Of a stretch of 64,000 nt of DNA, positions 43,220 through 53,325 are shown one piece after another. The stretch is from Lachnospiraceae bacterium (GTDB lineage: Bacteria; Bacillota; Clostridia; Lachnospirales; Lachnospiraceae), in NCBI GenBank assembly GCA_021202075.1, contig JAJQDT010000147.1:26324-90323 (forward strand). The letters are read 5' to 3'. The notes below the pieces were generated by a model. That model saw only the letters and a list, made by a program, of their open reading frames with translations. It searched no databases and was not told where the DNA came from. Within the stretch, counting starts at the first letter, position 1. Every line of letters starts with the position of its first letter. The position numbers and the translations under genes were made by a program.

Positions 43220-46200
43220 TCATTTCGAAATTCGAACCTTTTTCGCCTTACTCCATGCAGAATAGTACTTCACTCCGGAAACTGTCTTATAGCTGCGGAT
43301 TCGCACATAATACGTTTTTTTCATCTTTAAATTCTTTAATTTGCAGCTTGTTTTTGCAGATTTGGAGATCGTCTTTGTTTTGCATCCCTTTGTAAAACTG
43401 CTGTTTCTGGCGTACTGAATCTCATAACCGGTCACCTTGCTTTTTTTCTTCCACTTTACGGTCACGGTTTTAGAGGATTTATTCTTCACAGAAGAAAGAG
43501 AAACCTTCGTCAGTCTCACTATCTTCCCTTCCCCTCCATTTCCAACTATGATTTTTGAATGTCCAAAATAAGGTTTTACCATATAAGTATATTTTGTTCC
43601 GTTCACGCTTTTTACGGTTTTATCCGTATAGCTGACAGTGGAAGCATTCGTTATTTTTTGAATTATTTCATAATCGTCTGATCCGGTTTTACGGTAAATA
43701 TAATACCCGGCAGCGCCAGATACTTCGGTCCATTTCAGTTTTATTCCACTGCTCAGATTTGTCAGCGAACTGAACTCTGACGGAGTGGAATAATCAACAG
43801 AGGACTGGAGAACGCTCGGTTGATTCAGGTCAATCGAGAAGAAAACCGGTTCAGAGGAATCCGTGCAATACCAGTAAACCGTATTGCCCGAAACGATTGG
43901 CTGACAATCCGAAAGCATCCCCGTAGCTGAATAAATCTCAGAGGTCGCATTTCCCTGCCCGTCAAGATAAACAAAACGGAGGGTTCTATTGATAAAGGTC
44001 TCGTCATCAATCTCTTCACTTGTTTCTTCTGTCCACAATAACAGGAAACGGTCACTGCCCAGCTTTACCAGCTGCGGCGTAGATACCGTGATATCTGTAT
44101 CCATACTGTAACTTGTTATCCACCGGACGCTCGTGCCCGATGTGCTGAAATCGTTTCTGGATGTAACCGTCACAAAAATATTGCGGGTTGTATAGCTCGA
44201 CCAGCCAGAGTCCTGATTCACAGAATTTCCTGCTACAAGATACGACGAGGAGGAGTATTCCAGTCCGCCAAGAGATGCGCCTGTTGCGTTATCCCCCGTT
44301 TCTCCTTGAAACGAAAATATCTTCAGGGACGCATAATCTGAGCCGCCGCCCACTTCCGCGGCACATCGGTTCAGCACTGCTGCTCGGGGATAAGCATCAC
44401 CATGATCCAGGGAGACAAAATTTCCTGCATCATCAACAAGAACAAACTGATTAAACGAATGGGATACATATCCGAAGGGGGAACTCGCTACCTTATAATG
44501 AGCTTCGGCAATCGTCATATCCGATTCATTTACAAGCACGGTCACATTCGCCTGATGATTCAGGCCATCTGAGGATGCATACATCTTATGACTGGTACGA
44601 ATATAAAGATACCCTCCTCTTTCCGTCATTCGCAAGCTTCCTGAACTAAATGGAACGGTTGTATTTGCGCCATACAGGCTTGCTTCTCCCTGCCGTACCC
44701 AGTCCGTGCTGTATTTCACCACACGTATGACTTCAATGGAATCATCCTCCCCCGAATTGGACTGCCCGAATACCAGATAATATGCATTACTTGCAGCGTA
44801 AAAGCCTCCAAAGGATTCCAGTTCGCATAAAACGGTTTTCTTTCGTGTCAGATTCATTGCACTGTCATAGTATTCAACTATAATCGCATCGCTTGTGTAT
44901 TCCACCCGCATAAAGCCGCCGCTTACTGCTGTTAAATAGGAGTTTACAACAGAACTCCGCGTCGAATACGTCTGAGCATCTATGTTTGTCGAATTCTGGA
45001 TGGACAATTCAGCAACATCTGATACAGTGTTGGAATAATAGATAATTTTCTTAGAAGAGCCGGTTCCTGACGCACCTCCGGCAAAAGCCCGGACTTCATA
45101 AGAATATTCCGTTCCGCTGGCCACATTTGTATCTGTGAAACTGGTGGCAGAGGCATCGTTAATCGTCGCAATCACGGAATAACTGTCCGACGATGTCTTT
45201 CGATACACATAGTATCCCTCGGCATCTGAGACAGGTTCCCAATTGATTTTTATGCCTCCAGAGAGCATATCCAGAACCGACAGATTGACTCGCGGTAAAA
45301 TATTTTTTGAACTGTTATAATAAATATCCGCACCCGTCAGATATGTATTTGAAGAACCAATACTGATATTCGCCCAAGCAGCTTCGGAGCCTCCGTAATA
45401 GACTTCAGCCAGGTTGGAACACGAATTGAAAGCATATGCCGAAACTGTAGTTAAACTTGCCGGGAGACGCAATGTCACAAGATTAGTACAATTAGCAAAT
45501 GAATATTCTCCGAGCGCCTGCACACCATCGCCTAAAACAACATTCTTCAGCCCTGTACAGTACGCAAAAGCGTTGGAACCTATTGTTATTACACTGTCAG
45601 GAATTGTAACCGATGGCAGGCTCTTACAGGTGGAAAAAGCACATATGCCAATATCTGTCAGTGTATCAGGAAGGGATATCGATGTCAGATTTTCGCAATT
45701 CCAAAACGCATAAGAACAGATCGTAGTAATTCCACTTTCTATAACAACCGATTTAATAGAAGACCTTTGACTGTACCACGGGACGTAAGAATTCTCCGTC
45801 ATTTCTCCGCTGCCGCTGACCGTCAGTGTCCCGTCCTCTGACAAGTCCCATGTCCAGTCACCGGTCTCCTCGCTGATCGTTGCAATCATCGATTCATCGA
45901 CATCCTCGATGGATTCAATCAAAATATCAGAAGCCTCACTTAATACATCAGATTCTGAGTTCTCCGTATTCAGATTCGATCCTGAGTCCAAAGCTTCTGT
46001 CTGTGACTCTCCGCCAGCGTCATCTGTGGTTTCCGTGGTTTCCGTGGTTTCTGTGTTTTCCGAGCCTTCTATGTTGTCCGAATTCTCTGTGTTTTCCTCA
46101 CTTCCCGCTTCCCCCATATCAATCAGCAGCGCCCCGGATTCCAGGCTCTCATCTTCTCCCAGAATAACTTCCGCAGAATCATCCGTTGCCACAACCGACG

Positions 46201-46354
46201 ATTCCGAAATCTCTTCCAATTCACCATCTGAAACTACAGTCGGATTCTCGTCCTCCACAGCAATCTCCACATCTTCATTCGCAGAAATTATATTTGCCGG
46301 CCAAACGGCAAAAACCGCTATTGCCAATAGTATAAACGCTTTCTTTTTCATCAT
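43220..46354 (-). CDS. Secreted BspA-type LRR and Fn3 protein
   Basis: A 1044-residue surface or secreted protein. Signal peptide (AFILLAIAVFAVWPANIISA), then an acidic Ser/Thr/Glu linker with repeated SENTE and TTETT units. BspA-like leucine-rich repeats follow (YAFWNCENLTSISLPDTLTD, AFAYCTGLKNVVLGDGVQAL), five in all, about residues 190-340. Then an Fn3-like domain, a roughly 400-residue middle that may be a beta-propeller, a second Fn3 (LKWTEVSGAAGYYIYRK) and a C-terminal Fn3-like module (TYYVRIRSYKTVSGVKYYSA) shared with the next protein. No LPxTG-type anchor. GGAGG lies four bases before ATG 46354 (seven before 46351). Adhesion is inferred. Confidence 0.88.
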   Translation of the reverse strand: MMKKKAFILLAIAVFAVWPANIISANEDVEIAVEDENPTVVSDGELEEISESSVVATDDSAEVILGEDESLESGALLIDMGEAGSEENTENSDNIEGSENTETTETTETTDDAGGESQTEALDSGSNLNTENSESDVLSEASDILIESIEDVDESMIATISEETGDWTWDLSEDGTLTVSGSGEMTENSYVPWYSQRSSIKSVVIESGITTICSYAFWNCENLTSISLPDTLTDIGICAFSTCKSLPSVTIPDSVITIGSNAFAYCTGLKNVVLGDGVQALGEYSFANCTNLVTLRLPASLTTVSAYAFNSCSNLAEVYYGGSEAAWANISIGSSNTYLTGADIYYNSSKNILPRVNLSVLDMLSGGIKINWEPVSDAEGYYVYRKTSSDSYSVIATINDASATSFTDTNVASGTEYSYEVRAFAGGASGTGSSKKIIYYSNTVSDVAELSIQNSTNIDAQTYSTRSSVVNSYLTAVSGGFMRVEYTSDAIIVEYYDSAMNLTRKKTVLCELESFGGFYAASNAYYLVFGQSNSGEDDSIEVIRVVKYSTDWVRQGEASLYGANTTVPFSSGSLRMTERGGYLYIRTSHKMYASSDGLNHQANVTVLVNESDMTIAEAHYKVASSPFGYVSHSFNQFVLVDDAGNFVSLDHGDAYPRAAVLNRCAAEVGGGSDYASLKIFSFQGETGDNATGASLGGLEYSSSSYLVAGNSVNQDSGWSSYTTRNIFVTVTSRNDFSTSGTSVRWITSYSMDTDITVSTPQLVKLGSDRFLLLWTEETSEEIDDETFINRTLRFVYLDGQGNATSEIYSATGMLSDCQPIVSGNTVYWYCTDSSEPVFFSIDLNQPSVLQSSVDYSTPSEFSSLTNLSSGIKLKWTEVSGAAGYYIYRKTGSDDYEIIQKITNASTVSYTDKTVKSVNGTKYTYMVKPYFGHSKIIVGNGGEGKIVRLTKVSLSSVKNKSSKTVTVKWKKKSKVTGYEIQYARNSSFTKGCKTKTISKSAKTSCKLKNLKMKKTYYVRIRSYKTVSGVKYYSAWSKAKKVRISK

Positions 46355-46611
46355 AGCCCCTCCACATAACATAACTTTATTGGACAATTCTCCTGACTCG
46401 GACAAGCCGGAACCAAAATTTTGCCATTTTGCGCAGGAAATTGTTCTTAAGTTTCTAAATATACATCCGAATGCATCATCCAAATGCATTGATCATTCGC
46501 AACAAAGAATTCTTGCTTTTTCCCTTCGAAAGAATCTCGTCATTACCTGCGCAATGACAGACTGTGCAAGGCGCCCTCGCTAAGCACAGCCTGTCATTCC
46601 GAATTAATCTC

Positions 46612-49600
46612 TTACGATACCTTCACTTTTTTCTTGCTGCTCCACGCACTGTAATATGTCGTTCCATTTACCTTTTTGTATGTTCGGATACGGACATAAT
46701 AAGTCTTTCCGCTTTTCAGCTTTGAAAGCACCTTGCTTACTTTCTTTGCGCCGGAAACTTTGACGGTTTTTGTAGCGCTACCGCTCTTAAACTTCTTGCT
46801 CGTGGAATACTGAATCTGGTAGCCGCTTACCTTTGTCGTCTTCTTCCACTTCACAGTTGCTTTCTTCGCAGCGGAACTGGTCACACCAGAAAGCTTCACT
46901 GCAACCAGCCGCACAGTTGTCTGCGGCGCACTCGCCGTACCTTCGACACTCCCGGTATAAGGAACAACCTTATAAATATATGTGGTACCGTTCTTTTTCT
47001 TTACCTTTGTATCCGTATAGCTCAGTTTGGCACCGCTTGTAATGGTCTTAATCTTCGTGTACTTACCTTTTGTCGTCTTACGGTAAATATTGTAGCCATC
47101 CGCGCCATCCGCCATCGTCCAGCTGAGTTTTATTCCTTTAGAGGTATTCGTCAGGCTAGAAATAGCAAATGTGTCCGTTTCCGATGTATCTCCATCTGTG
47201 GAAGACTGTGAACCAGCAGCGTTGGCAGAATCCGTATTGGTCGTTCCAGATTCCGTTCCCGTGCTTCCCTGTGCACCCGTGGCTGTTCCGGTTCCGGCAG
47301 AAGAGTCTGCGGATGATCCCGTATTTGTACCAGAGCCGCTGTCACTCGATGTTCCGGTATCTGTGCTGCTTCCAGTTCCACCCGATGAATCCGAGCCATC
47401 CTGGGAATCATCCGTATTCCCTACTGTGATGGTAAGCTCTTTGCTCGCAGAATTATAGTTTGCGTTTCCTTCCGCCGAAACAATAATGATCACAGTGCCT
47501 TCCGCCAGACCAGTAACCACACCCGACTCATCGACAGAGGCAATGGAAGAATCGCTGGAACTATAAGTAATCGTGCCAGTTCCGATTGCCGTGATCGCGG
47601 CTGTTTCCCCGATACCAATACTCTCCGTATCAACCGACGCAGTCAGCGTCTGACTGGCCTTGTTAATTGTGAAATACAGCACAACCTCGCCTGTATAATT
47701 GCCTGTTCCGGTAACTGTAACCGTTGCCGTACCGGCGTTCGTATTATTGGCGTAGGTAACCGAATAATCCGAACCGGCGGTCAACTTTGTGTCCCCGTTT
47801 TTCACTGTAACTGACGGCTTTTTTGCGCTCCCGCTGTAGGTAATGCTGGTATAAGACAGCGTGATAGTGCAAGTCTCCAGGCTGACCACCGTCTGAGCAG
47901 CCCCATAGACTGCGGCATCAAACGATTCCGCACTTTCGCGTAAAATATATGTAAACGAAAGTGTACCATCACTCCCGGCTATTCCCTGCGCAATGAAGAG
48001 CAGGTTCTCCGCCGCCAGCAATTCCTCTGCATCCGCATCCTTCACAACAATCAAAACATATTGCTCGCCGGAAACCAGTTCTGCAAAGGAAGACATTATT
48101 CCGCCGCCGTTGTCCGATGTCGTGCCAGCATATGCCGTCTCGACAATAATCGCCTCGTTTTCATAAATGATGTTCCCCGTCTCAGAATCCGCTAAAGTTT
48201 CTTCTGCCGTCTCGATGTCAATCAGAGCTTCCTCTATCGTTTCAGTTTCAGCAGTCGTCTCCGATTCGGAGGTAATCTCCGTTTCTGCGGTAATTTCCGC
48301 TTCTGATTCTTCAACCGTCTCCTCTGCATCCTCTACAGCCGTGGCTGCTGCTGTTTCTTCAGTCCCATCACTTTCGTCCTCCGTCATCTCTGTTTCGTTT
48401 GTTGTATCCTCTTCCAGATCAATGACTAAGGTTTCCAGAGCCTCATCCGAAATCTCCGTAGGCATTTCTTCTTCCGAAACCGCAGACAAAGCGGTTGAGA
48501 AATCGCTAATTACTAATTCTGCGGTTCCTTCCCATTCGCATATAAAAGATCCTAATGAACCATAACTATCGATATCATCCCATTGCCCTGGTGAGATACT
48601 ATATTCTGAGTCGTTTCTGTATCCGTTACATATAACACCATAATTCTGCTCTCCCAGGTTATCCGGTTCCCCTGTTCCCCAATTAGTATAAGTAACTTCT
48701 TCCCCCGTCACCCAATAGTTCCAGTTGCCCTCACCATCTGCATCAGTTAACCCTATCCATATATCTTCATCATCTGCAACACTCTGGACATAATCAAAAA
48801 CCGCATCCTGTTCCTCTTGTGAAGTAATAGTGACCAAATGACCCCCTAATGTCTCACAGTATTTCTTTGCCTCTTCCCAAGTATATCCGTAATTGTAATA
48901 ATAGCGATAACTATTGCCATTGAAGGTAACAACATCTTCAGGAATGCTCATGTTCGAATTCGCACTTATAAATTCATCGCAAGTATATTCATCCCACTCA
49001 CATATATATCCTTCCTGCTCTGTACTGGCATTAACCAAATCATTCCACTCATAGGGCCATACAGCAACATATTGTTCATCTAATTCCGGATACTCACCCG
49101 AGTCATTATTAGGCTCATCTTCCGCCCAATTAGTATAGTTCCACTCTTCACCAGTTACCCAATACCAATTGAAGTTTTCGTCACAATATCCGCCGATCCA
49201 GTATAAACCACCTGAGAGCGTTTCAATGAAGGCCTGTTCATCACTTGAAGTAATTGTTGCCAGATGTCCTCCCAATTCCACACAATTATTCTCCGCATTT
49301 ATCCAGGTAAGCTGATCCGTATAAACATAATAATAGTGTCCATTATATTCCACCGCGTCATCAGGAATAGTTTTACCATTCGCGTTCAAACAATGAATAG
49401 TTACGGTCTGTGCTTCTCCGTCCACCGTAATTTCCTGTTCTCCATACTGGTCGCCGGATGTTACAGACAAAGTATAATCTCCATTTCCCAGATAGAATGT
49501 CGCTTCTCCACTGTCATCCGTTATCGGATCCGCATCCAGACCTGTTCCGCCAATCACAGCGTCCGCCAGCGCATTTCCGTAGGCATCTGTAGCGGTCACA

Positions 49601-51354
49601 GTCACTTTATAGCTCAGATGCGGGCAGGTCGTCCACCCATAATCCCCATATGTAAACGAATAATAGAAATCCTTGTATTTGTACTCCTTATCCAGCAGGC
49701 TTGCCGTTTTATCCCACCAAAGCAGGGAAAGCGTTACCGATACCTTACCAATAATATAAAGTTCTCCTGCAACACATATGTCACAGGCGTGTTTGTAGCT
49801 GGTCTCAGTGGCCGACCATTCCATGGACGCATTCAATTTCCCACCCATCTCAGCAGTGACAACAACGCTTGCCGCAGACAGAGAAATTCCATCCACCTCA
49901 AGGCCTAGAGATACCTTCGGGCTGAGAATCAAAGCAACATATACCGTAGCTTCCACATTTAAACTGCAATCTGTCATTTTCGGCGCATAGGATGTATTTG
50001 AAAATCCGTTGCTGCTGCTCCAGGAGAATCCGACAGCAGTCTTAAATTCTATATTCAAAGAGACTTTACCCTCTGCCGTAAACTTTACAGCGGGTGTAAA
50101 GCCGATATTGACGCCTTCCACGATCATAACAGAAACATTGCCCAGTTTTTTCTCAACAGAGATTGCCGCCTTAATTTCGCCGGAAACCTTTGCTGTCGCG
50201 GTAACAGAAGCCTCTACATAAGCATAAGTCAGGCTGATATAAAGCTTCATATTTGCCTGAATTCCCAAGGAAGCTGACAAATCATATCCCCCGGTCACAG
50301 TGCCGCTGCTGTTTGTCCAGGTTTCTTTCAGCAGTTTATAAGGGAGAGTCTTAGATACACTGCCTTCTTTTTCCAGTGCGGTTGCAGCAATGCCTTCTTC
50401 CTCCTCGAGGAACGTGACTTCCTCGTCCAGTTCACTGTTATCCACAACAATTTCTTCATCGCCGGTGCTCTCAATCTTCAGGTAGTCGAACACATCATCC
50501 AGATCAATATCTTCATCTGCTGTAATTGTCACTGTCGTGCCACTGACCGAAATGGCTGCCACCTTAACAATCAGCACCGTTCCGTCCAAAAATGCGTAAA
50601 CGAAGACATCCCCCACTGCCATTTCTGTGAAGGTCTCATCCGCATTTGTTATCGTGTAGGTTCCGTCTCCATTATCCGTAAGCGTATTGATGCCATCCGT
50701 CTCCTGAACCAAGATAACATCTGACCCGTAAACACCAAAGTTCGTGTCTGTATTCTCGTCCAGATTCAATACCAGTTCAGAGTCAAAATCCTCCGTGGTC
50801 CGATCAATCAGGTTCTGAATTTCCTCTGTGTACAGCTCGCTGGTAAACGCATCTGCCAGCGGTTCGTAACCGTCTCTGGTCAGAAGGAAAGCCGTGACCA
50901 GAAAATATTCCGGCATATCTCCTTCGATGGTGACATCGACCTGCGAATCCTCGCTGTCCACATCGGCGGTTCCGGATGCCAGCATCTGGGCTCCATCCTC
51001 CGTATAGACAGCCACTACAATCAGACTGTCCTGATCCGTCTGAAATTCTACCGTGGCAGTAGATCCTTCTACAAGCAAATCCGAGATCGCACAGGCGCTT
51101 TCCGAAGTCTCCTCGTTCTCTTCCAGCTCCTCCGAAATTGTACTTGCAATCATGGTTCCTACAGATCCGGTGCCGCTGACTTCAAGCTCATTCGTCTCCG
51201 CCTCAACACTTACTTCTGCCGGGTCATCTGCATCATTTTGAACATTCTCAGCAATACTCGTACCAGTATCCGATGCCCAGACAGAAGATACATTGGTCAT
51301 ACAAAGCGTTACTACCAGCATCAGCGCCAATACTCTTTTAAATTTTCTCTTCAT
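46612..51354 (-). CDS. Large secreted protein with two C-type lectin domains
   Basis: 1580 residues. Signal peptide (VLALMLVVTLCMTNVSSVWA), acidic linker, a beta-rich region (80-650, with YKACDICVAG-like KHACDICVAGELYIIGK), then two tandem C-type-lectin-like domains: about 670-790 (NAENNCVELGGHLATITSSD, EDEPNN, YEWND) and 800-943 (KYCETLGGHLVTITSQEEQD, GEPDN, GQWDD). The EPN and WND patterns recall calcium-dependent, mannose-type sites. A Glu/Thr-rich linker, an MBG/YDG-like domain, a Big2-type domain (SSSDSSIASVDESGVVTGLA), a Ser/Gly/Thr linker and two Fn3 modules follow. No sortase motif. ATG 51354 is preferred, six bases after GGAGG. Glycan binding is inferred. Confidence 0.88.
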   Translation of the reverse strand: MKRKFKRVLALMLVVTLCMTNVSSVWASDTGTSIAENVQNDADDPAEVSVEAETNELEVSGTGSVGTMIASTISEELEENEETSESACAISDLLVEGSTATVEFQTDQDSLIVVAVYTEDGAQMLASGTADVDSEDSQVDVTIEGDMPEYFLVTAFLLTRDGYEPLADAFTSELYTEEIQNLIDRTTEDFDSELVLNLDENTDTNFGVYGSDVILVQETDGINTLTDNGDGTYTITNADETFTEMAVGDVFVYAFLDGTVLIVKVAAISVSGTTVTITADEDIDLDDVFDYLKIESTGDEEIVVDNSELDEEVTFLEEEEGIAATALEKEGSVSKTLPYKLLKETWTNSSGTVTGGYDLSASLGIQANMKLYISLTYAYVEASVTATAKVSGEIKAAISVEKKLGNVSVMIVEGVNIGFTPAVKFTAEGKVSLNIEFKTAVGFSWSSSNGFSNTSYAPKMTDCSLNVEATVYVALILSPKVSLGLEVDGISLSAASVVVTAEMGGKLNASMEWSATETSYKHACDICVAGELYIIGKVSVTLSLLWWDKTASLLDKEYKYKDFYYSFTYGDYGWTTCPHLSYKVTVTATDAYGNALADAVIGGTGLDADPITDDSGEATFYLGNGDYTLSVTSGDQYGEQEITVDGEAQTVTIHCLNANGKTIPDDAVEYNGHYYYVYTDQLTWINAENNCVELGGHLATITSSDEQAFIETLSGGLYWIGGYCDENFNWYWVTGEEWNYTNWAEDEPNNDSGEYPELDEQYVAVWPYEWNDLVNASTEQEGYICEWDEYTCDEFISANSNMSIPEDVVTFNGNSYRYYYNYGYTWEEAKKYCETLGGHLVTITSQEEQDAVFDYVQSVADDEDIWIGLTDADGEGNWNYWVTGEEVTYTNWGTGEPDNLGEQNYGVICNGYRNDSEYSISPGQWDDIDSYGSLGSFICEWEGTAELVISDFSTALSAVSEEEMPTEISDEALETLVIDLEEDTTNETEMTEDESDGTEETAAATAVEDAEETVEESEAEITAETEITSESETTAETETIEEALIDIETAEETLADSETGNIIYENEAIIVETAYAGTTSDNGGGIMSSFAELVSGEQYVLIVVKDADAEELLAAENLLFIAQGIAGSDGTLSFTYILRESAESFDAAVYGAAQTVVSLETCTITLSYTSITYSGSAKKPSVTVKNGDTKLTAGSDYSVTYANNTNAGTATVTVTGTGNYTGEVVLYFTINKASQTLTASVDTESIGIGETAAITAIGTGTITYSSSDSSIASVDESGVVTGLAEGTVIIIVSAEGNANYNSASKELTITVGNTDDSQDGSDSSGGTGSSTDTGTSSDSGSGTNTGSSADSSAGTGTATGAQGSTGTESGTTNTDSANAAGSQSSTDGDTSETDTFAISSLTNTSKGIKLSWTMADGADGYNIYRKTTKGKYTKIKTITSGAKLSYTDTKVKKKNGTTYIYKVVPYTGSVEGTASAPQTTVRLVAVKLSGVTSSAAKKATVKWKKTTKVSGYQIQYSTSKKFKSGSATKTVKVSGAKKVSKVLSKLKSGKTYYVRIRTYKKVNGTTYYSAWSSKKKVKVS

Positions 51355-51582
51355 TTTCATCCTCCCTCAACATTCTTTTTATTGTTCAAAATTTCCCAAA
51401 CCTGAAACTGCCTCTATAAATGAACCGATTCCTCTTTCCCTTCACTCATTTGGTACATTATTGAATTTAATATATCATTATATGTGGCTTTTAGCAATAG
51501 TTTTTCTGAATTATATCTTATAGCCAGTGTCATTTTCTATCCAAAAGCTATATTTTATAGCCAAAAGATAAGGAGACCGCTT

Positions 51583-51927
51583 ATGGATTTACTGGAAATC
51601 GGCTATCGCATCAAAGCCGCACGAAAGAGGGAAAAACTGACGCAGGAAATGCTCGCGGAGCTGGTGAATGTAACGCCGCATTATATCTATGAGATTGAAC
51701 AGGGCCGGAAAACCATGTCCCTGCAGACGCTGGAACAGATTTCGTCCACGCTGCATCTTTCGCTGGATTACCTGATCTGGGGTGATTCGGGGCCAAATAA
51801 CAAAGGCAGCGCGGATTCCATATCAAAAAAGGACGATCTCGACCGTGTGATTGGCGGTCTCTCTGCTCCGGAGAAGGCAGCCACCGCCAAAGTGCTGGGC
51901 GAATTGATGGTCCGCCTTGAAAAATGA
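51583..51927 (+). CDS. XRE family transcriptional regulator
   Basis: A 114-residue Cro/C1-type regulator. The helix-turn-helix is KLTQEMLAELVNVTPHYIYE followed by IEQGRKTMSLQTLEQISSTL; the C-terminal half (LDRVIGGLSAPEKAATAKVL) is helical. The track ORF extends 33 codons upstream through A+T-rich DNA; ATG 51583 with AAGGAG seven bases upstream is the better start. TATAGCCA occurs twice just before the gene with CCAAAAG extensions (51520-51567), possible operators. It is divergent from the lectin-domain gene, which it might regulate. Confidence 0.85.
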   Translation: MDLLEIGYRIKAARKREKLTQEMLAELVNVTPHYIYEIEQGRKTMSLQTLEQISSTLHLSLDYLIWGDSGPNNKGSADSISKKDDLDRVIGGLSAPEKAATAKVLGELMVRLEK

Positions 51928-52348
51928 AAAATGGTTCTCCCGGGGGAATAAGAGGAAAGTTCACCTTGTGCAGTAAACCATAAAGTACACATCCAATCAG
52001 CCAGACGCAAATGGAAACCATGCGGTCTGGCTGAAATTCTGTTCTCCCGTCACTTCGCAATCTGCAAATCCGTGCTGTTTCGATCGGCTGCCATTTCATG
52101 GTATCTGTCTGCCATCTTCCCATAATGTATTAATTTCTAAATCATGATCAAAAATCGCTAAAATAAATTAAAATACTTTTCACTTTTAAGTTGACATATA
52201 TAATTTGAGCGTGTATAATGCCTGATATAAGTTTCATAACATCTGAATTTCAAATCGTTATTCTTTTTTTAATCGAAAGACAAATCCGGAAATTTTCCGC
52301 TATATTTCAAAAACAAATTGCAATTTTGCAGAAAATGAGGTACAATGA
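51928..52348. other. Gene-free stretch, A+T-rich on the right
   Basis: No convincing ORF, RNA or repeat is seen. The right half (52130-52340) is markedly A+T-rich and may contain the promoter of the former gene at 52349. Confidence 0.5.
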
Positions 52349-53034
52349 ATGAGCAAAAAACGTAATATACTATCAGATACGCTGCCGGCAGACTCTCCGG
52401 ATGATTCAAACGCACCCGTAAGCGCAGGTAGCGAAACTGAGAATGGCGCCGAGAAGGCCGCTGAAAATATCGTTGAAAATGCAGCTTCATCAGTAACAGT
52501 AAGCACTTCTTCTAATGATTCGGACACGAGTTAGACTGAGGACGCCGTCATGAAAAGCATGATGCAGTTTTTCGCAGACGAACTGCTTCCGGTTTTCGGT
52601 ATCAGCAAAAAGGTAAAATCTCTGGCGCCAACGGAGCATATCCATATTGAAATCAAGACAATCGGATTGACGCAGCGATTTATGCAATGGCAACGAAGTT
52701 CCTGAGCAAGACAGATTTAAAGGATATCACGGAGGAGGTCAAAATGGGAATATTCACCGAAATTATTGAAGACGGACGCAAGGAAGGGCTCGAAAGAGGC
52801 CGCAGGGAAGGGATGGAAGAAGGTCTCGCGAAAGGGCGCAAAAAAGGCCTTGCGGAGGGACGTGAAAAAGGCCTCGTGGAAGGACGTGCAGAGGGACGTG
52901 CGGAATTTTTAACTGAGCAGGTAGAAAAGAAGTTAAAAAGAGGGATGCCAATCGCTGAGATTGCGATTGCTCTGGAGCAGGATGAGGAGACAGTCCGCCG
53001 GGTGGCTGCAAGACTTGTTTCTTCGCAAGTATGA
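52349..53034 (+). pseudogene. Decayed PD-(D/E)XK transposase-like (Rpn-related) gene
   Basis: The frame starts MSKKRNILSDTLPADSPDDS, hits TAG after 61 codons, and continues in the same frame as MKSMMQFFADELLPVFGISK then KVKSLAPTEHIHIEIK, a typical N-terminus of clostridial PD-(D/E)XK transposase-like proteins. It then jumps frame near 52655 into AAIYAMATKFLSKTDLKDIT and a Lys/Glu/Gly-rich C-terminus with EGREKGLVEGRAEGRAEF repeats. The nuclease core between these parts (about 180 residues in relatives) is missing. So there is one nonsense codon, one frameshift and one deletion. The track ORF 52687-53034 is just its C-terminal end. Confidence 0.82.
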
Positions 53035-53223
53035 AATGTAGCATATCGGCCCGGTCAGGGTCTGATCTCAGGCAATGAGTTCGTAAGCAGTACTGTTATT
53101 CCATGCGCATTTTGCTTACCTGTTTCGCCGATAGCATGATGGGAAGAAATTCTCGCGCAGCCTGTAAACACAGAGTGCCTCATCCCAGGGCTTTGCTCAC
53201 TATCTCATGGATGCGGCGCGGTT

Positions 53224-53306
53224 TTATGTACACAGGCGCGAGCAGAATTTAGCAGCTTCGCTGCTCGCGCCCGGCACAGCGGACAGGGCAAGAAAATTCC
53301 CTTGCC
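53224..53306 (+). repeat. Dispersed intergenic repeat R1, copy h, with hairpin
   Basis: TTATGTACACAGGCGCGAGC, then AGCAGCTTCGCTGCTCGCGC, then CACAGCGGACAGGG. The AGCAGCTTCGCTGCT palindrome is perfect. It runs into a GGCAAG/CTTGCC hairpin (53287-53306) just after the dehydrogenase gene. The remaining part of 53035-53325 shows nothing else. Confidence 0.72.
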
Positions 53307-53325
53307 TGATTTGCAGCCTGTTCTG

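Noticed and set aside
52349-52534. 61-residue ORF as an independent gene
   Set aside because: The same frame continues after the TAG as a known transposase-like N-terminus, so it is part of a pseudogene.
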